Positions 50,526-58,746 of a stretch of 64,000 nucleotides of DNA are shown piece after piece. The position numbers and the translations under genes are program-made. The stretch lies in contig NZ_CP051774.1 in assembly GCF_012913485.1 (NCBI RefSeq), forward strand, positions 3,968,001 to 4,032,000, in the 5' to 3' direction. This DNA is from Luteolibacter luteus (lineage in GTDB: Bacteria; Verrucomicrobiota; Verrucomicrobiia; Verrucomicrobiales; Akkermansiaceae). Position 1 is the first letter of the stretch. Each line of letters begins with the position of its first letter. The notes beneath the pieces were generated by a model. It was not told the origin of the DNA and searched no databases. It saw only the letters and a program-made list of their open reading frames with translations.

Positions 50526-50648
50526 GGCGTCCTTCAGGACGCAGTGATTGGGGCGGGGTCTCCCGGGACTTCGTCCCGGGCTGTTATAAATCGTCCCTTT
50601 GGGACGAGAGAGGCAGGATCACCAATCATCAAACAGTCTGCGCTCCGC
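50454..50648 (+). repeat. about 200-bp repeat element, copy 1 (overlaps the end of paralogue C)
   Basis: Begins GGCGCGTGGTGTCCGCAA and ends CACCAATCATCAAAC followed by a GTCTGC-type stretch. It contains a perfect hairpin, CCCGGGAC (50562-50569) and GTCCCGGG (50573-50580), and the dyad GCGTCCTTCAGGACGC. No transposase; it resembles a small non-autonomous palindromic element. A second copy lies at 51622-51829. Confidence 0.85.
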
Positions 50649-50810
50649 GGAAAGTGCGGGGAGGAGGCTAGGTGATGCGAAAGCAATCAGGCGGGCTGGG
50701 CAAGGGGATCGGTGGGGGCAGATCACCTGTATCGAAGGGGGAGATGATACGGAATGCTTGAGATAGCCAAGCACCGTAAGAAATCGTAGGCACTCCTGAA
50801 AGTGAAAGTG

Positions 50811-51587
50811 ATGCGGATCTTGGTAGTGGTGATTTTCTTGCCGGTTGCCTTTGCGGAGGAATTGCCGGGTGAAGTTGAAGAAGTTAGGTCCGATGCAATT
50901 GAGGTGGTGGAAAATGCTGAGTCTGAGGGTCAAGACTTTTTGCTGTTAGTCGGCAAGCTTGCCAAGGCGGGGGAATATGACTTTCTCGGCACGCTGCTTC
51001 AAAAGGCGACAGAGAATGGCAAGTTCCAGTTTTCTGAGATTCTAGTGATGAAAGTCCTAGAGGCACCGGCAGGCACCGAATTCAAACCTGATCTTGCCGA
51101 GGCGCTGATTGAATACGTTGACTCTGCCCTGCGAAGGTCGAATCTGAGAGATGAAATCGTTACCGGCTTACGAATCGTTAGTCAGCGCATCGCTGTCGTT
51201 CTAGAGAACGGGTTGGATATCCCGAGTTCTGAATTTGACTACGAGCAGCCTCCAGTGGCGTTAAGATACATCGACGATGCGAAACAGGCCATTGCGAGAT
51301 TGAGGCGCGATGGCGGAGTTTGTCGTATTACGCCCGAGGTTGCGGGAGGCAATTCGCATCAACTCGCGCGCGAGTTAATCATCGAGCGGGATGAAGTCAG
51401 AGCTTCTGGTGGACAACGGGAAGAGAGGCGAGGTCCTCCGATGAGAGATAGGGTTCGGCCTGTGAAGGAGAATGGGGGGAAAGAAGTACGAGAGGAGTCG
51501 CCAGTGGGGACGAAATGGGGGATCGGGTTTGGTGTGGCGATCCTCGGGGTGCTGGCAGCGTTTTTTGTTTGGAGAGGGCGAAGATAG
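50811..51587 (+). CDS. exported paralogue D with intact C-terminal anchor
   Basis: 258 residues from the ATG at 50811 (MRILVVVIFLPVAFAEELPG; in-frame GTG at 50802 possible). Closely related to paralogue C through the whole domain (GEYDFLGTLLQKA, DEIVTGLRIVSQRIAVVLEN, SEFDYEQPPVALRYIDDAKQ), with a charged linker (REERRGPPMRDRVRPVKENG). The membrane helix is complete here (WGIGFGVAILGVLAAFFVW) and ends RGRR. About 75 bp of leader are also similar to paralogue C, so the duplication included upstream sequence. Function unknown; type I membrane protein with an external domain. Confidence 0.75.
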   Translation: MRILVVVIFLPVAFAEELPGEVEEVRSDAIEVVENAESEGQDFLLLVGKLAKAGEYDFLGTLLQKATENGKFQFSEILVMKVLEAPAGTEFKPDLAEALIEYVDSALRRSNLRDEIVTGLRIVSQRIAVVLENGLDIPSSEFDYEQPPVALRYIDDAKQAIARLRRDGGVCRITPEVAGGNSHQLARELIIERDEVRASGGQREERRGPPMRDRVRPVKENGGKEVREESPVGTKWGIGFGVAILGVLAAFFVWRGRR

Positions 51588-51621
51588 GGAGAATCGGACG
51601 ATTGATGGGAGGCTCGACCTT

Positions 51622-51829
51622 GGCGCGTGGTGTCCGCAATGGCCGGGGGCGATGATGGCCTGCGCGGAGGTCTCGTGGACTCTCGCTGCATGAGGCGTCC
51701 TTTCAGGACGCGGTGATTGGAGCGGGGTCTCCCGGGACTTCGTCCCGGGATATTATCAATCGTCCCTTTGGGAAGAGAGGGACTGTGTGAGAGGCAGGAT
51801 CACCAATCATCAAACGGTCTGCACTCCGC
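51622..51829 (+). repeat. about 200-bp repeat element, copy 2
   Basis: Nearly identical to the copy at 50454-50648, with about a dozen extra bases before the GAGGCAGGATCACC part. The hairpin is CCCGGGAC (51731-51738) with GTCCCGGG (51742-51749). It starts 35 bp after the stop of paralogue D. Confidence 0.85.
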
Positions 51830-51861
51830 CGAAGAGAGGAAGGAGGAGGGATTGTTTGCAA

Positions 51862-51892
51862 GCGGTCGGCCGGGGGCGTCCGACTCTACCTC
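51862..51892 (+). repeat. dispersed GC-rich repeat, partial copy 2
   Basis: Shares GCGGTCGGCCGGGGGCGTCC and the following CGACTCTACCT with the copies at 49559 and 53083. Confidence 0.7.
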
Positions 51893-52156
51893 AAAGGCAG
51901 GATCGTCGATCTAGCGGCACTTCTCGGGATGGACGAGAGGAGGCGATCGGCTTGGATGAGTCCCGCCTCCGTGTGCCCTTTCAGGGCACCGATGTCGGGT
52001 GGTGCCTTACCCAGAGCTGCGCGCTGCGCGCTTGCACCGGGCTGCCCACGTTTGCCCCTTCGGGGCATTGGAAGGAGAGGCGTTTGCTAGAGTGCGGCTG
52101 ATGCGGCGAGTTTCCGAGGTTCGTCGATTGCCGCTGCGAAGGAGCGGGGGCGGGAT

Positions 52157-52519
52157 CTATGGCTGGTTGTCTTGAGGGATGGAATTGCCGTGTTCGTCGC
52201 GGAGGCGGGAGCCGCTGTGGATGTAGAAGTGGAGGTGCTTGGTCGTCTGGTGATCGCCGCAGTTGGTGGAGAGGCGGCAGCCGCCTTCCTTTGCGGTGAC
52301 CTCGCGGCAGATGTCCGCGGCGACTGCGAGCATCTGCTGGACGATGGCCATTTCTCCTTCCTCCAAAGCGGCGAGGGAGCTGATGTGTCGCTTCGGGATG
52401 ACGACGATGTGAAGCGGCCAGTACGGCCGGGTGTGGTGGAAGGCGAGGACCTCCGGGGTCTCGGCGACGATGTCGACGGGGGTGATGCCGGGGACGACCT
52501 GATCGCAGTAGAAGTCCAT
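52157..52519 (-). CDS. HIT family hydrolase
   Basis: 120 residues, normal for the family. The N-terminal half has AFHHTRPYWPLHIVVIPKRH, the usual strand-loop before the helix, and the C-terminal part has the triad region HLHFYIH (residues 95-101). The middle His97 is the nucleotidyl-acceptor in HIT enzymes; the third His of the usual HxHxH is Tyr99 here, with an extra His101. HIT enzymes hydrolyse AMP-linked compounds, e.g. adenosine phosphoramidates. Cytoplasmic. Eight bp separate it from the membrane protein gene upstream on the same strand, so they share a transcript. Confidence 0.88.
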   Translation of the reverse strand: MDFYCDQVVPGITPVDIVAETPEVLAFHHTRPYWPLHIVVIPKRHISSLAALEEGEMAIVQQMLAVAADICREVTAKEGGCRLSTNCGDHQTTKHLHFYIHSGSRLRDEHGNSIPQDNQP

Positions 52520-52527
52520 CGAGCGGT

Positions 52528-52887
52528 TCAGTAGAGGCTGTCTGGATCTCCGCGGTACTCCTTCTTCGGGTTATTCGCGAAACGTCGCATCTTCGAGCGC
52601 TCCCACTCGGGTTGCTTCTTCGCAACAAAAAGAAGGATGAGAAACCCGGCGATGAAGAAGAGCCCCAAAAAGCCGAGCGCAGGGCTAAGTTTTGACGCGA
52701 TGGCAAAGTGGATGCAGCCCCATACCCAGATGATCGCCCCGACCAAGGAGAGGACGAGCAGCGCGGCAGGGCTGTCCGAGGTGCCGATCATGGATGTTCC
52801 AAGCTTGGCCCCGATGATGAGCAATGCACCGACCGGTAGCATCAGAAGGGCGAGGAGTTGGTGGATGGGCTTGGGTGGAGGTGTCAT
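52528..52887 (-). CDS. small integral membrane protein
   Basis: 119 residues from the ATG at 52887; a start 39 bases earlier adds residues without hydrophobic pattern. Three membrane helices: LLALLMLPVGALLIIGA, AALLVLSLVGAIIWVWGC and ALGFLGLFFIAGFLILLFVA. It ends in a charged cytosolic tail (KKQPEWERSKMRRF) and DPDSLY. I do not recognise a family. Upstream of the HIT gene in the same transcript. Confidence 0.7.
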   Translation of the reverse strand: MTPPPKPIHQLLALLMLPVGALLIIGAKLGTSMIGTSDSPAALLVLSLVGAIIWVWGCIHFAIASKLSPALGFLGLFFIAGFLILLFVAKKQPEWERSKMRRFANNPKKEYRGDPDSLY

Positions 52888-52926
52888 CTTCGGGATATCA
52901 TGGGTGAATCTGTAACCTGATGACAA

Positions 52927-53196
52927 TACAGATGATGGTCCGGGCGTGGGGGTCCGGAGGCTTACGTGACGCGAGGTCCGAGATAAGCCTGCCGTTCCTT
53001 GGCTGGGGCGTTGTCGCGGCGGTGGATCTTCGTGGCGGCAGAGCTTGAAGCAATGCGACCGCCTAAAGGCGGAACTACGTGCGGCGGCGGGGTGAGCGAT
53101 GCCGCACCTGCGGTCGGCCGGGCGTGTCCGACCCTACCTTTCGAGAGGTTTGGCGGGCGCCCTTCCTGGATGCGGATTTCTCGGAGGTGTGCGCGA
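52927..53196. other. intergenic with a dispersed repeat copy
   Basis: 270 bp between the membrane protein gene and ppc. Apart from the repeat at 53083-53142 and a short stem ACCGCCTAAAGGCGG near 53058, nothing is recognised. Confidence 0.5.
53083..53142 (+). repeat. dispersed GC-rich repeat, copy 3
   Basis: About 60 bp beginning GGCGGCGGGGTGAGCG and containing GCGGTCGGCCGGGCGTGTCC, matching the copy at 49559 over its full length with few changes. Confidence 0.8.
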
Positions 53197-55950
53197 TCAG
53201 CCGGTGGTGCGGAGGCCGGAGGCGATGGCGTTGATGGAGAGGAGCATTTTCGGGAACATGGTTTCCGCTTCGGCTTCCTTTTCATCGGCGACGAGGCCGC
53301 GCCATTGCTTGAGGATGGCGATCTGCTGGCGATGGAGGACGCGGAGGGGGGCTTCGCGAATGGCGAGGGTCTTCGCCATGCGGGGGCGGCGGTCGTCCAT
53401 GCGGCCCTTGTAGAGGCCTTCGAGGAGGTCCTGGGTGCGGCGGAACTCGGCGACGATGATATCCATGAATTTCTTCCGCAGTTCCGGGTCGTCGACCAGG
53501 GCGGCGTATTCATTCATGAGATCGAGGTTCGCGGAGGCGAGGTTGGTCTCCACATTGGTGAAGACGTAGCCGAGGAAGGTGGAGTGGGCGAGGACCTCGC
53601 GGAGGGCTTCGAATTGCTCCGGGGATTCCTTCTGCATCGCTTCGAGTGCGGAGCCGACGCCGAACCAGCCTGGGAGATAGAAGCGGGCCTGAGTCCAAGA
53701 GAAGACCCATGGGATGGCGCGGAGGTCAGCGATGGAGTGGCCTTTCTTGCCCGTACGGCGTGCGGGGCGGGAGCCGATGCGGGAATTCTCCAGTGCGTCG
53801 ATCGGCGTGACCTGGCGGTAGAAGTTGATGAAGCCCTCGGTCCTGAGCAGGGCCTGATAGGCTTCCTGGCTCTTTTCCGCCAGGAAGGGGAGGAAGGGCT
53901 CGGCGGGGTCCTTCTTCGGCGGGGTGTGGCGGTGGTTCGCGGTGGTGATGGCGGCACCAGCGAGGAGGAGTTCGAGATTGTAGGTGGCGTTGGCGAGGTT
54001 CGCGTATTTTTGCGCGATGGTTTCGCCCTGCTCGGTCATGCGGAACTCGCCGCTCATCGAGCCGTGAGGAAGCGAGGCCATGAACCAATGGGTGGGACCC
54101 GCGCCGCGCGAGATGGTGCCGCCGCGGCCGTGGAAGAAGCAGAGCTTCACGCCGCGCTCATTTCCGGTGACGGTGAGGGCTTCCTGTGCCTGATGGAGTG
54201 CCCATTGGGCGGCGAGGATGCCGCAGTCCTTATTCGAATCCGAATAGCCGAGCATGACCTGCTGGCTGGGCTTGCCGCCATTGGCGCGCTTTTCGTTGGT
54301 CTTGATGGTGAGCGGATGATCGAGGAAGGCACCGAGGATGCCGGGCGAACGATCGAGATCGTCCATGGTCTCGAAGAGCGGAACCACTTCCAATGCGCAC
54401 CAGGAGCCGGTGGCATCGTGCTCCATGAGTCCTGCCTCACGGGCGAGGAGGAAGACGCCGAGGAGGTCCGAAAGCTGGCGGGTCATCGAGACGATGAGTG
54501 CGCCGAGGCCGGCATCGGTCCACTCTTTGCGGTGTTTCGCGAGGACGCGATAGCAATCGAGGACCGCGTCCGCTTCCTCGCCGATGCGGGCGGAGTCGTG
54601 GAGGAAGGGGCGGGGTGACTTGAGCTCCTCCGTGAGGAAGGCGAGGCGCTTTTCCTCGGTCCAGGAGGCGTAGTTCCCGCCGTCTTCCAAGCCGGCGGCG
54701 GCGAGGAGGCGGGAGATGGCCTTGTCGTGGAACTCGGAATTCTGGCGGACATCGAGGAGGGCCAGGTGGAAACCGAAGATTTCCAGCTTCTGGCGGAGCG
54801 GGCGGAGGTACTGCTCATCGATGAGCGAGCAGCCGACGCCGCGGATGCCATCGGCGAGGAGGCCGAGATCGTTATCGAGGTCCTTCGGCGAGTTGTAGCC
54901 GGGATGGCCATCGATCTGGCGCTGGAGGCGCGCGGCGATGAGGCCGGAGAGGTGGCGCCAAGGTTCCTCATGATAGCGATCGTGGAGATCGTTGGTCAGG
55001 TCTTCGTCGCCGAAGGAGAAGGTCAGCTCGTCGATGCGGCGCTCAAGGGCATCCGGGATTTCATTGAGCTGGCGGGAAAGGGTGAGTTGTCCGGCGACTT
55101 GTTCGAGCTCGCGCTTGAGGAGCTGGAAGGAAGCGCGGCGGAGCATCTCGAGGGCTTTCTCGGTGACTTCCGGAGTGACGAGCGGGTGGCCATCGCGGTC
55201 GCCGCCGATCCAGGTGCCGAAGGAGAGGCGCGGGATATTGCCTGCGGCGCGGAGCATTTCCTGAGGGAAGCCGGCATTTCGCCATGCCTCGGTGAAATGA
55301 AGGTCCAGGCGATTGAGCGCGGAAGGGAAGAGGTCGCGGAGGTAGTGGATCGCATCGCGCAGCTCGCGGTAGATGTCCGGCCGGACGAGGTGGATCTCGC
55401 CGGTGCGCCAGAGGGTTTCGAGGGCGGTGACGATGCGCTCGCGGATGCGGCGGCGCTCGCGATCGGTGTATTTCGGATACTCGTTGCGGACGAGCTCCTC
55501 ATAGAGGGCGCGGTGGCGTTCGCGAACGGAGGCGCGCTTTGCTTCGGTGGGGTGGGCGGTGAGCACCGGCTGGACGTCGACGTCTGCGAGTACGGCGAGG
55601 ATTTCCTGCGGGCCGAGGCCGAGCGCGGACATATCGCGCAGTGCTTGGGGCCAGAGGCCGCGGATGGAGTCGGCACCGAGGACCTTTTCGCGTTCACGGC
55701 GGGTGGCGGCGGCGACGCGCTCTTCCACCATGTTCAGGAGCTGGAAACCGATCGAGTAAAGTTGCTGGGTGCCTTCCGGCGGGTGGTTTTCCGGGACGGT
55801 GCCGGACCATGGGAGATAGGGAATCAGGGAATCTTCGCCCAAGCTCTTCAATGCGTCGCCAAGGCAACCCACGAGGAATGAAAGGGTTTCGTCGATCAGT
55901 TCAAATCCTTCGAGGCGGAGTTGCTCGCGGGTCGGTGGGAGCTCGGTCAT
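53197..55950 (-). CDS. ppc: phosphoenolpyruvate carboxylase
   Basis: 917 residues; E. coli PPC has 883. Carboxylates PEP with bicarbonate to oxaloacetate, an anaplerotic reaction in the cytoplasm. Catalytic and binding motifs: VLTAHPTEAKRASV with the essential His, FGTWIGGDRDGHPLVTPEV, MLGYSDSNKDCGILAAQWAL, FFHGRGGTISRGAGPTHW with the flexible Gly-rich loop, and the C-terminal end IASGLRTTG, which contributes to the allosteric site. The DAIHYLRDLFPSALNRL region is the usual N-domain helix bundle. Monocistronic by position. Confidence 0.97.
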   Translation of the reverse strand: MTELPPTREQLRLEGFELIDETLSFLVGCLGDALKSLGEDSLIPYLPWSGTVPENHPPEGTQQLYSIGFQLLNMVEERVAAATRREREKVLGADSIRGLWPQALRDMSALGLGPQEILAVLADVDVQPVLTAHPTEAKRASVRERHRALYEELVRNEYPKYTDRERRRIRERIVTALETLWRTGEIHLVRPDIYRELRDAIHYLRDLFPSALNRLDLHFTEAWRNAGFPQEMLRAAGNIPRLSFGTWIGGDRDGHPLVTPEVTEKALEMLRRASFQLLKRELEQVAGQLTLSRQLNEIPDALERRIDELTFSFGDEDLTNDLHDRYHEEPWRHLSGLIAARLQRQIDGHPGYNSPKDLDNDLGLLADGIRGVGCSLIDEQYLRPLRQKLEIFGFHLALLDVRQNSEFHDKAISRLLAAAGLEDGGNYASWTEEKRLAFLTEELKSPRPFLHDSARIGEEADAVLDCYRVLAKHRKEWTDAGLGALIVSMTRQLSDLLGVFLLAREAGLMEHDATGSWCALEVVPLFETMDDLDRSPGILGAFLDHPLTIKTNEKRANGGKPSQQVMLGYSDSNKDCGILAAQWALHQAQEALTVTGNERGVKLCFFHGRGGTISRGAGPTHWFMASLPHGSMSGEFRMTEQGETIAQKYANLANATYNLELLLAGAAITTANHRHTPPKKDPAEPFLPFLAEKSQEAYQALLRTEGFINFYRQVTPIDALENSRIGSRPARRTGKKGHSIADLRAIPWVFSWTQARFYLPGWFGVGSALEAMQKESPEQFEALREVLAHSTFLGYVFTNVETNLASANLDLMNEYAALVDDPELRKKFMDIIVAEFRRTQDLLEGLYKGRMDDRRPRMAKTLAIREAPLRVLHRQQIAILKQWRGLVADEKEAEAETMFPKMLLSINAIASGLRTTG

Positions 55951-56035
55951 CGGCGCGGCCAGTGAAGCAGCCGGAGTGCCGGGGCGGGAAGCGGAATGCG
56001 CGGCGGAGTGTCATGGGGCGAGCCGGGCCGCCCGC

Positions 56036-57316
56036 TTACTCTACCACGCAAGGCAGCAGGACGGCGTCGCGCATGCCGTGGATTTTCTTTTTATCCGCGG
56101 GGGCGAGGGTAGCGAGGGCGCCGGCGATGGAGGTCTGGCCTTGGTCGTCGGTGAAGTAGTAGGGGCAGAGGCGGACGCGGCCCTTTAGCATTTCGATGCT
56201 GCCGTCCTCGCGGAAGACAGGGTGTTCGACGACGCGGCCCTCGCGGAATTCCTGCATGATCCAAGGCTGCTGGTCGAAGTCCGCCATGGCGGCGTGGACT
56301 TTCTCCGACCACTCGGCCTGCGAGAGATCGTGGCCGATGTGGACGCCGCGGGAGCCCCAGGCAGTTTCGTGGAAGCCGCTGATCTTGAGAACAAGACGGC
56401 GCTCCTTCTGGCTGAAGCGGGCGACCTCTTCCCAAGAATTGACGCCGAGGACCGGCAGTGCGGCCTGCGGGGGGAGCGGGGCGGGATCGACGACCCAGCC
56501 GTGGGGGACGATTTCCTTCACGCGGGTGAGGTGGCTGCCGCGGAGGGATTGCTCCCAGATTTGCTTGAGCGCCGGAGTCCAGAGCAGGGCGAGCCAGAGC
56601 TTGTCCTCAAGATGAGGTTTGGCTGGTGGGGTCAGGGAGATTTCGCCGGTGGCAGAGGCCTCGGCGAGGCGGCGGGCAGCGGGGATGGATTCCCAATCGA
56701 ACCACTCGAAGAAGCGGTAGAGGGCGCGGCCATCCGGCTCGTATTCCTCGGCGGATTCGACGGTGCGGCCGCCGCCGGTTTCCCGGGCGAGCCATTCCAT
56801 TTCCCGGCGGTAGTCGGTGGATTCTTCCGAGAGGAGGATCGCGCCGTTTTCCGGGAGGACCGAGGAGAAGCCGAAGATCATGCCGTCCCGGCCGCCGATC
56901 ACGGGGAAACCGGCATCCGCGTAAAGGCGGGAGAGCCATGCGGTGATGCCAATGCCGCCGGGAACCGAATCGAGCTCGGTGAGCGCGAAGCCGCCGCCTT
57001 CGGTCATGATCAGGTCCGGGCGGATGACGCGGGGCAAGGTGCCGCGGGAGGCGGGCTCCTTTTGGAGGGCGGCGAGCCAGGCGGGTTTCCCGGTATCGAG
57101 GGTCTCGGCCATCCATTTCGGCAGCTTGCCGGTGGCGCTGCGGCGGTAGAGTTCGTCGCAGACCTGTTGGAACTGGGCGAGCGGGTGGCCGAGGGTCTTT
57201 AGGAAGCGGCCTTCCGCCTTGGTGAGCTTCAGGGGCTCTGGCGAGTAGCGCCAGCCGCCGTCGAAAAGCCCGCCTTCGGGCATGGCGGCGGTGATTTGTT
57301 CGAGAGTCAGGCTCAT
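56036..57316 (-). CDS. hypothetical ATP-grasp-like protein
   Basis: 426 residues from the ATG at 57316; a longer frame reaches 57490, inside ruvA. The ATG overlaps the ruvA stop (ATGA), so translation is coupled. The middle has IRPDLIMTEGGGFALTELDS and GGIGITAWLSRLYADAGFP; the C-terminal part RLVLKISGFHETAWGSRGVH with PWIMQEFREGRVVEHPVF is reminiscent of ATP-grasp enzymes such as glutathionylspermidine synthase-like ligases. I cannot name the substrate, and the fold call is inference from these motifs. It ends RDAVLLPCVVE. Cytoplasmic. Confidence 0.65.
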   Translation of the reverse strand: MSLTLEQITAAMPEGGLFDGGWRYSPEPLKLTKAEGRFLKTLGHPLAQFQQVCDELYRRSATGKLPKWMAETLDTGKPAWLAALQKEPASRGTLPRVIRPDLIMTEGGGFALTELDSVPGGIGITAWLSRLYADAGFPVIGGRDGMIFGFSSVLPENGAILLSEESTDYRREMEWLARETGGGRTVESAEEYEPDGRALYRFFEWFDWESIPAARRLAEASATGEISLTPPAKPHLEDKLWLALLWTPALKQIWEQSLRGSHLTRVKEIVPHGWVVDPAPLPPQAALPVLGVNSWEEVARFSQKERRLVLKISGFHETAWGSRGVHIGHDLSQAEWSEKVHAAMADFDQQPWIMQEFREGRVVEHPVFREDGSIEMLKGRVRLCPYYFTDDQGQTSIAGALATLAPADKKKIHGMRDAVLLPCVVE

Positions 57317-57912
57317 TGCAGGGAGCGCAGCGCGCCGCGGATCAGTTCTTCGGTGGTGGCGGCGGGCTGCTCGTCGAGCACCTTGCGGACGGCTTTCCTC
57401 GCCTCGACCTGCTTGTAGCCGAGGGCCATGAGGGCGAGTTCGGCATCCGCGGTGGCCGGCGCGATCTGGCCGCTGGCGACTTCCTGCCAAGTATCGGCGA
57501 CGCCCACCTTGTCCTTGAGTTCCAGGACGATGCGCTCCGCGGTCTTCTTGCCGAGACCCTTGATTTTGGAGAGTTCGGCGATCTCCCCGCCGACCACGCA
57601 GGCCTTGAATCGACCGGCGGGCATCCCATTGAGCACCGCGAGCGCAACCGAAGGTCCCACGCCGCTGACGCGGTCGATCAGGAGCAGGAAAATGTCGCGT
57701 TCTTCCTCCGTGGCAAAGCCGTAGAGGGTGTGGACCATGTCCCGAGGGCTAACGTTGAGGTGGGTGCGGAGATCCACCGAAACTCCTTCAGCGGCATGGA
57801 TCCGGTCGAAGGTGGAAAGCGGTACGTGAACCTCATAACCTACTCCTCCCACATCCACCACGAGGCGATTCGGATACGCCTCCAGCACCTTCCCACGCAA
57901 CCTTGCGATCAT
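57313..57912 (-). CDS. ruvA: Holliday junction branch migration protein RuvA
   Basis: 199 residues, the standard length. Binds four-way junctions and loads RuvB for branch migration during recombination repair. Domain I starts MIARLRGKVLEAYPNRLVVD, with VGGVGYEVHVPLSTFD. Domain II has two helix-hairpin-helix motifs (LLIDRVSGVGPSVALAVL and LSKIKGLGKKTAERIVLEL). Domain III (DAELALMALGYKQVEARKAV) contacts RuvB. The ATG at 57912 is chosen because the family begins there; the frame continues upstream without homology. ruvB and ruvC are not in the window. Confidence 0.97.
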   Translation of the reverse strand: MIARLRGKVLEAYPNRLVVDVGGVGYEVHVPLSTFDRIHAAEGVSVDLRTHLNVSPRDMVHTLYGFATEEERDIFLLLIDRVSGVGPSVALAVLNGMPAGRFKACVVGGEIAELSKIKGLGKKTAERIVLELKDKVGVADTWQEVASGQIAPATADAELALMALGYKQVEARKAVRKVLDEQPAATTEELIRGALRSLQ

Positions 57913-58060
57913 CGTGCGGCCAGCTTGGACCGGCTCCGGCAACTGCCAAGGGCGAAGTTCCGTCATTCCCGGGTGCCCTGCCGGGGTGAGGAATCCGGCC
58001 GATTCCCGGGGCGAAAACCCCGCTTTACAAGGGGGATGCCGCCCATATAGTGCGCGCCCC

Positions 58061-58627
58061 ATGATTGTCTCTGCCGTTAATTGGCTCTCGATCAGCATCA
58101 ACCTGCTGCTCGCCATTTTCGTGATCGTCTGCGTCCTGATGAGCATGATCATCCTGATGCAGCGCCCGAAGAACGAGGGCCTCGGCGCGGCATTCGGATC
58201 CGGCGCCACGGACCAGCTCTTCGGAGCCCGCACCACGAACGTGCTGCAGAAGGCCACCGTCTATCTCGCCAGCTTCTTCTTCGTGCTGACACTGACCTTG
58301 GCCGTCCTGATCCAGAAGAAGAATTCGAGCAATCCGACCCTGATCGCCAAGGTGGCGCCGGCTGCAGTGGTCGCCGAGCCCGCGAAGCCGACTTCGATCG
58401 CGGACGAAGCGGAGAAGGCCGGTGAAAAGCCGCTGGAGCCTGAAGCCGTGACTCCGCCCGCTGAAGCACCTGCTTCGGCTCCGGAAAACGCGACCACTCC
58501 CGAGACCACCCCGGCCCCGGAAACCACCCCAGCGCCCGAGACGGCTCCGGAAACCAAGCCGGAAAGCGCTCCCGCCGAGCAGACCCCGCCGCCTGCCGAC
58601 GAGCAAAAGGCTCCCGAGGGACAGTAA
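58061..58627 (+). CDS. secG: preprotein translocase subunit SecG with a long acidic/proline tail
   Basis: 188 residues from the ATG at 58061. SecG is the small accessory subunit of the SecYEG channel. Residues 1-85 are SecG-like: a first membrane helix (LLLAIFVIVCVLMSMIILMQ), the loop QRPKNEGLGAAFGSGATDQLF (split: NEGLGAAFGSG is the family signature) and a second helix (ATVYLASFFFVLTLTLAVLI). The remaining 100 residues are low complexity, rich in Pro, Ala, Glu and Thr, with repeats such as ETTPAPETTPAPETAPETK. Typical SecG has 75-110 residues, so the tail is an addition. Confidence 0.9.
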   Translation: MIVSAVNWLSISINLLLAIFVIVCVLMSMIILMQRPKNEGLGAAFGSGATDQLFGARTTNVLQKATVYLASFFFVLTLTLAVLIQKKNSSNPTLIAKVAPAAVVAEPAKPTSIADEAEKAGEKPLEPEAVTPPAEAPASAPENATTPETTPAPETTPAPETAPETKPESAPAEQTPPPADEQKAPEGQ

Positions 58628-58646
58628 GCCCACGGACAATTTTCCA

Positions 58647-58680
58647 GGGCGCGTGGCGATTTCGCCGCGCGCCCTTTTCT
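58647..58680 (+). terminator. Rho-independent terminator
   Basis: GGGCGCG and GGCG pair with CGCC and CGCGCCC around ATTT (a single T-G bulge pair), followed by TTTTCTTTTC. It lies 20 bp after the secG stop. Confidence 0.9.
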
Positions 58681-58746
58681 TTTCAGCGAGATCCGTTAGA
58701 TTTCGCCTTGGACTTGGACCTGAGCCCCGCTTGATTGCACCCGGAC

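Larger units (their letters stand above)
51588..52156. other. repeat-rich gene-free region
   Basis: 570 bp without a credible gene. Holds the second copy of the 200-bp repeat, a partial copy of the dispersed GC-rich repeat, and two short hairpins, GTGCCC/GGGCAC (51973-51989) and TGCCCC/GGGGCA (52053-52067). Short open frames here merely translate the repeats. Confidence 0.6.

Noticed and set aside
51981-52706. 241-codon frame on the minus strand across the HIT gene
   Set aside because: Out of frame with HIT and the membrane gene; Arg/Pro/His-rich, not protein-like.
52999-54618. 539-codon open frame on the plus strand
   Set aside because: Antisense to ppc, whose motifs are complete on the minus strand.
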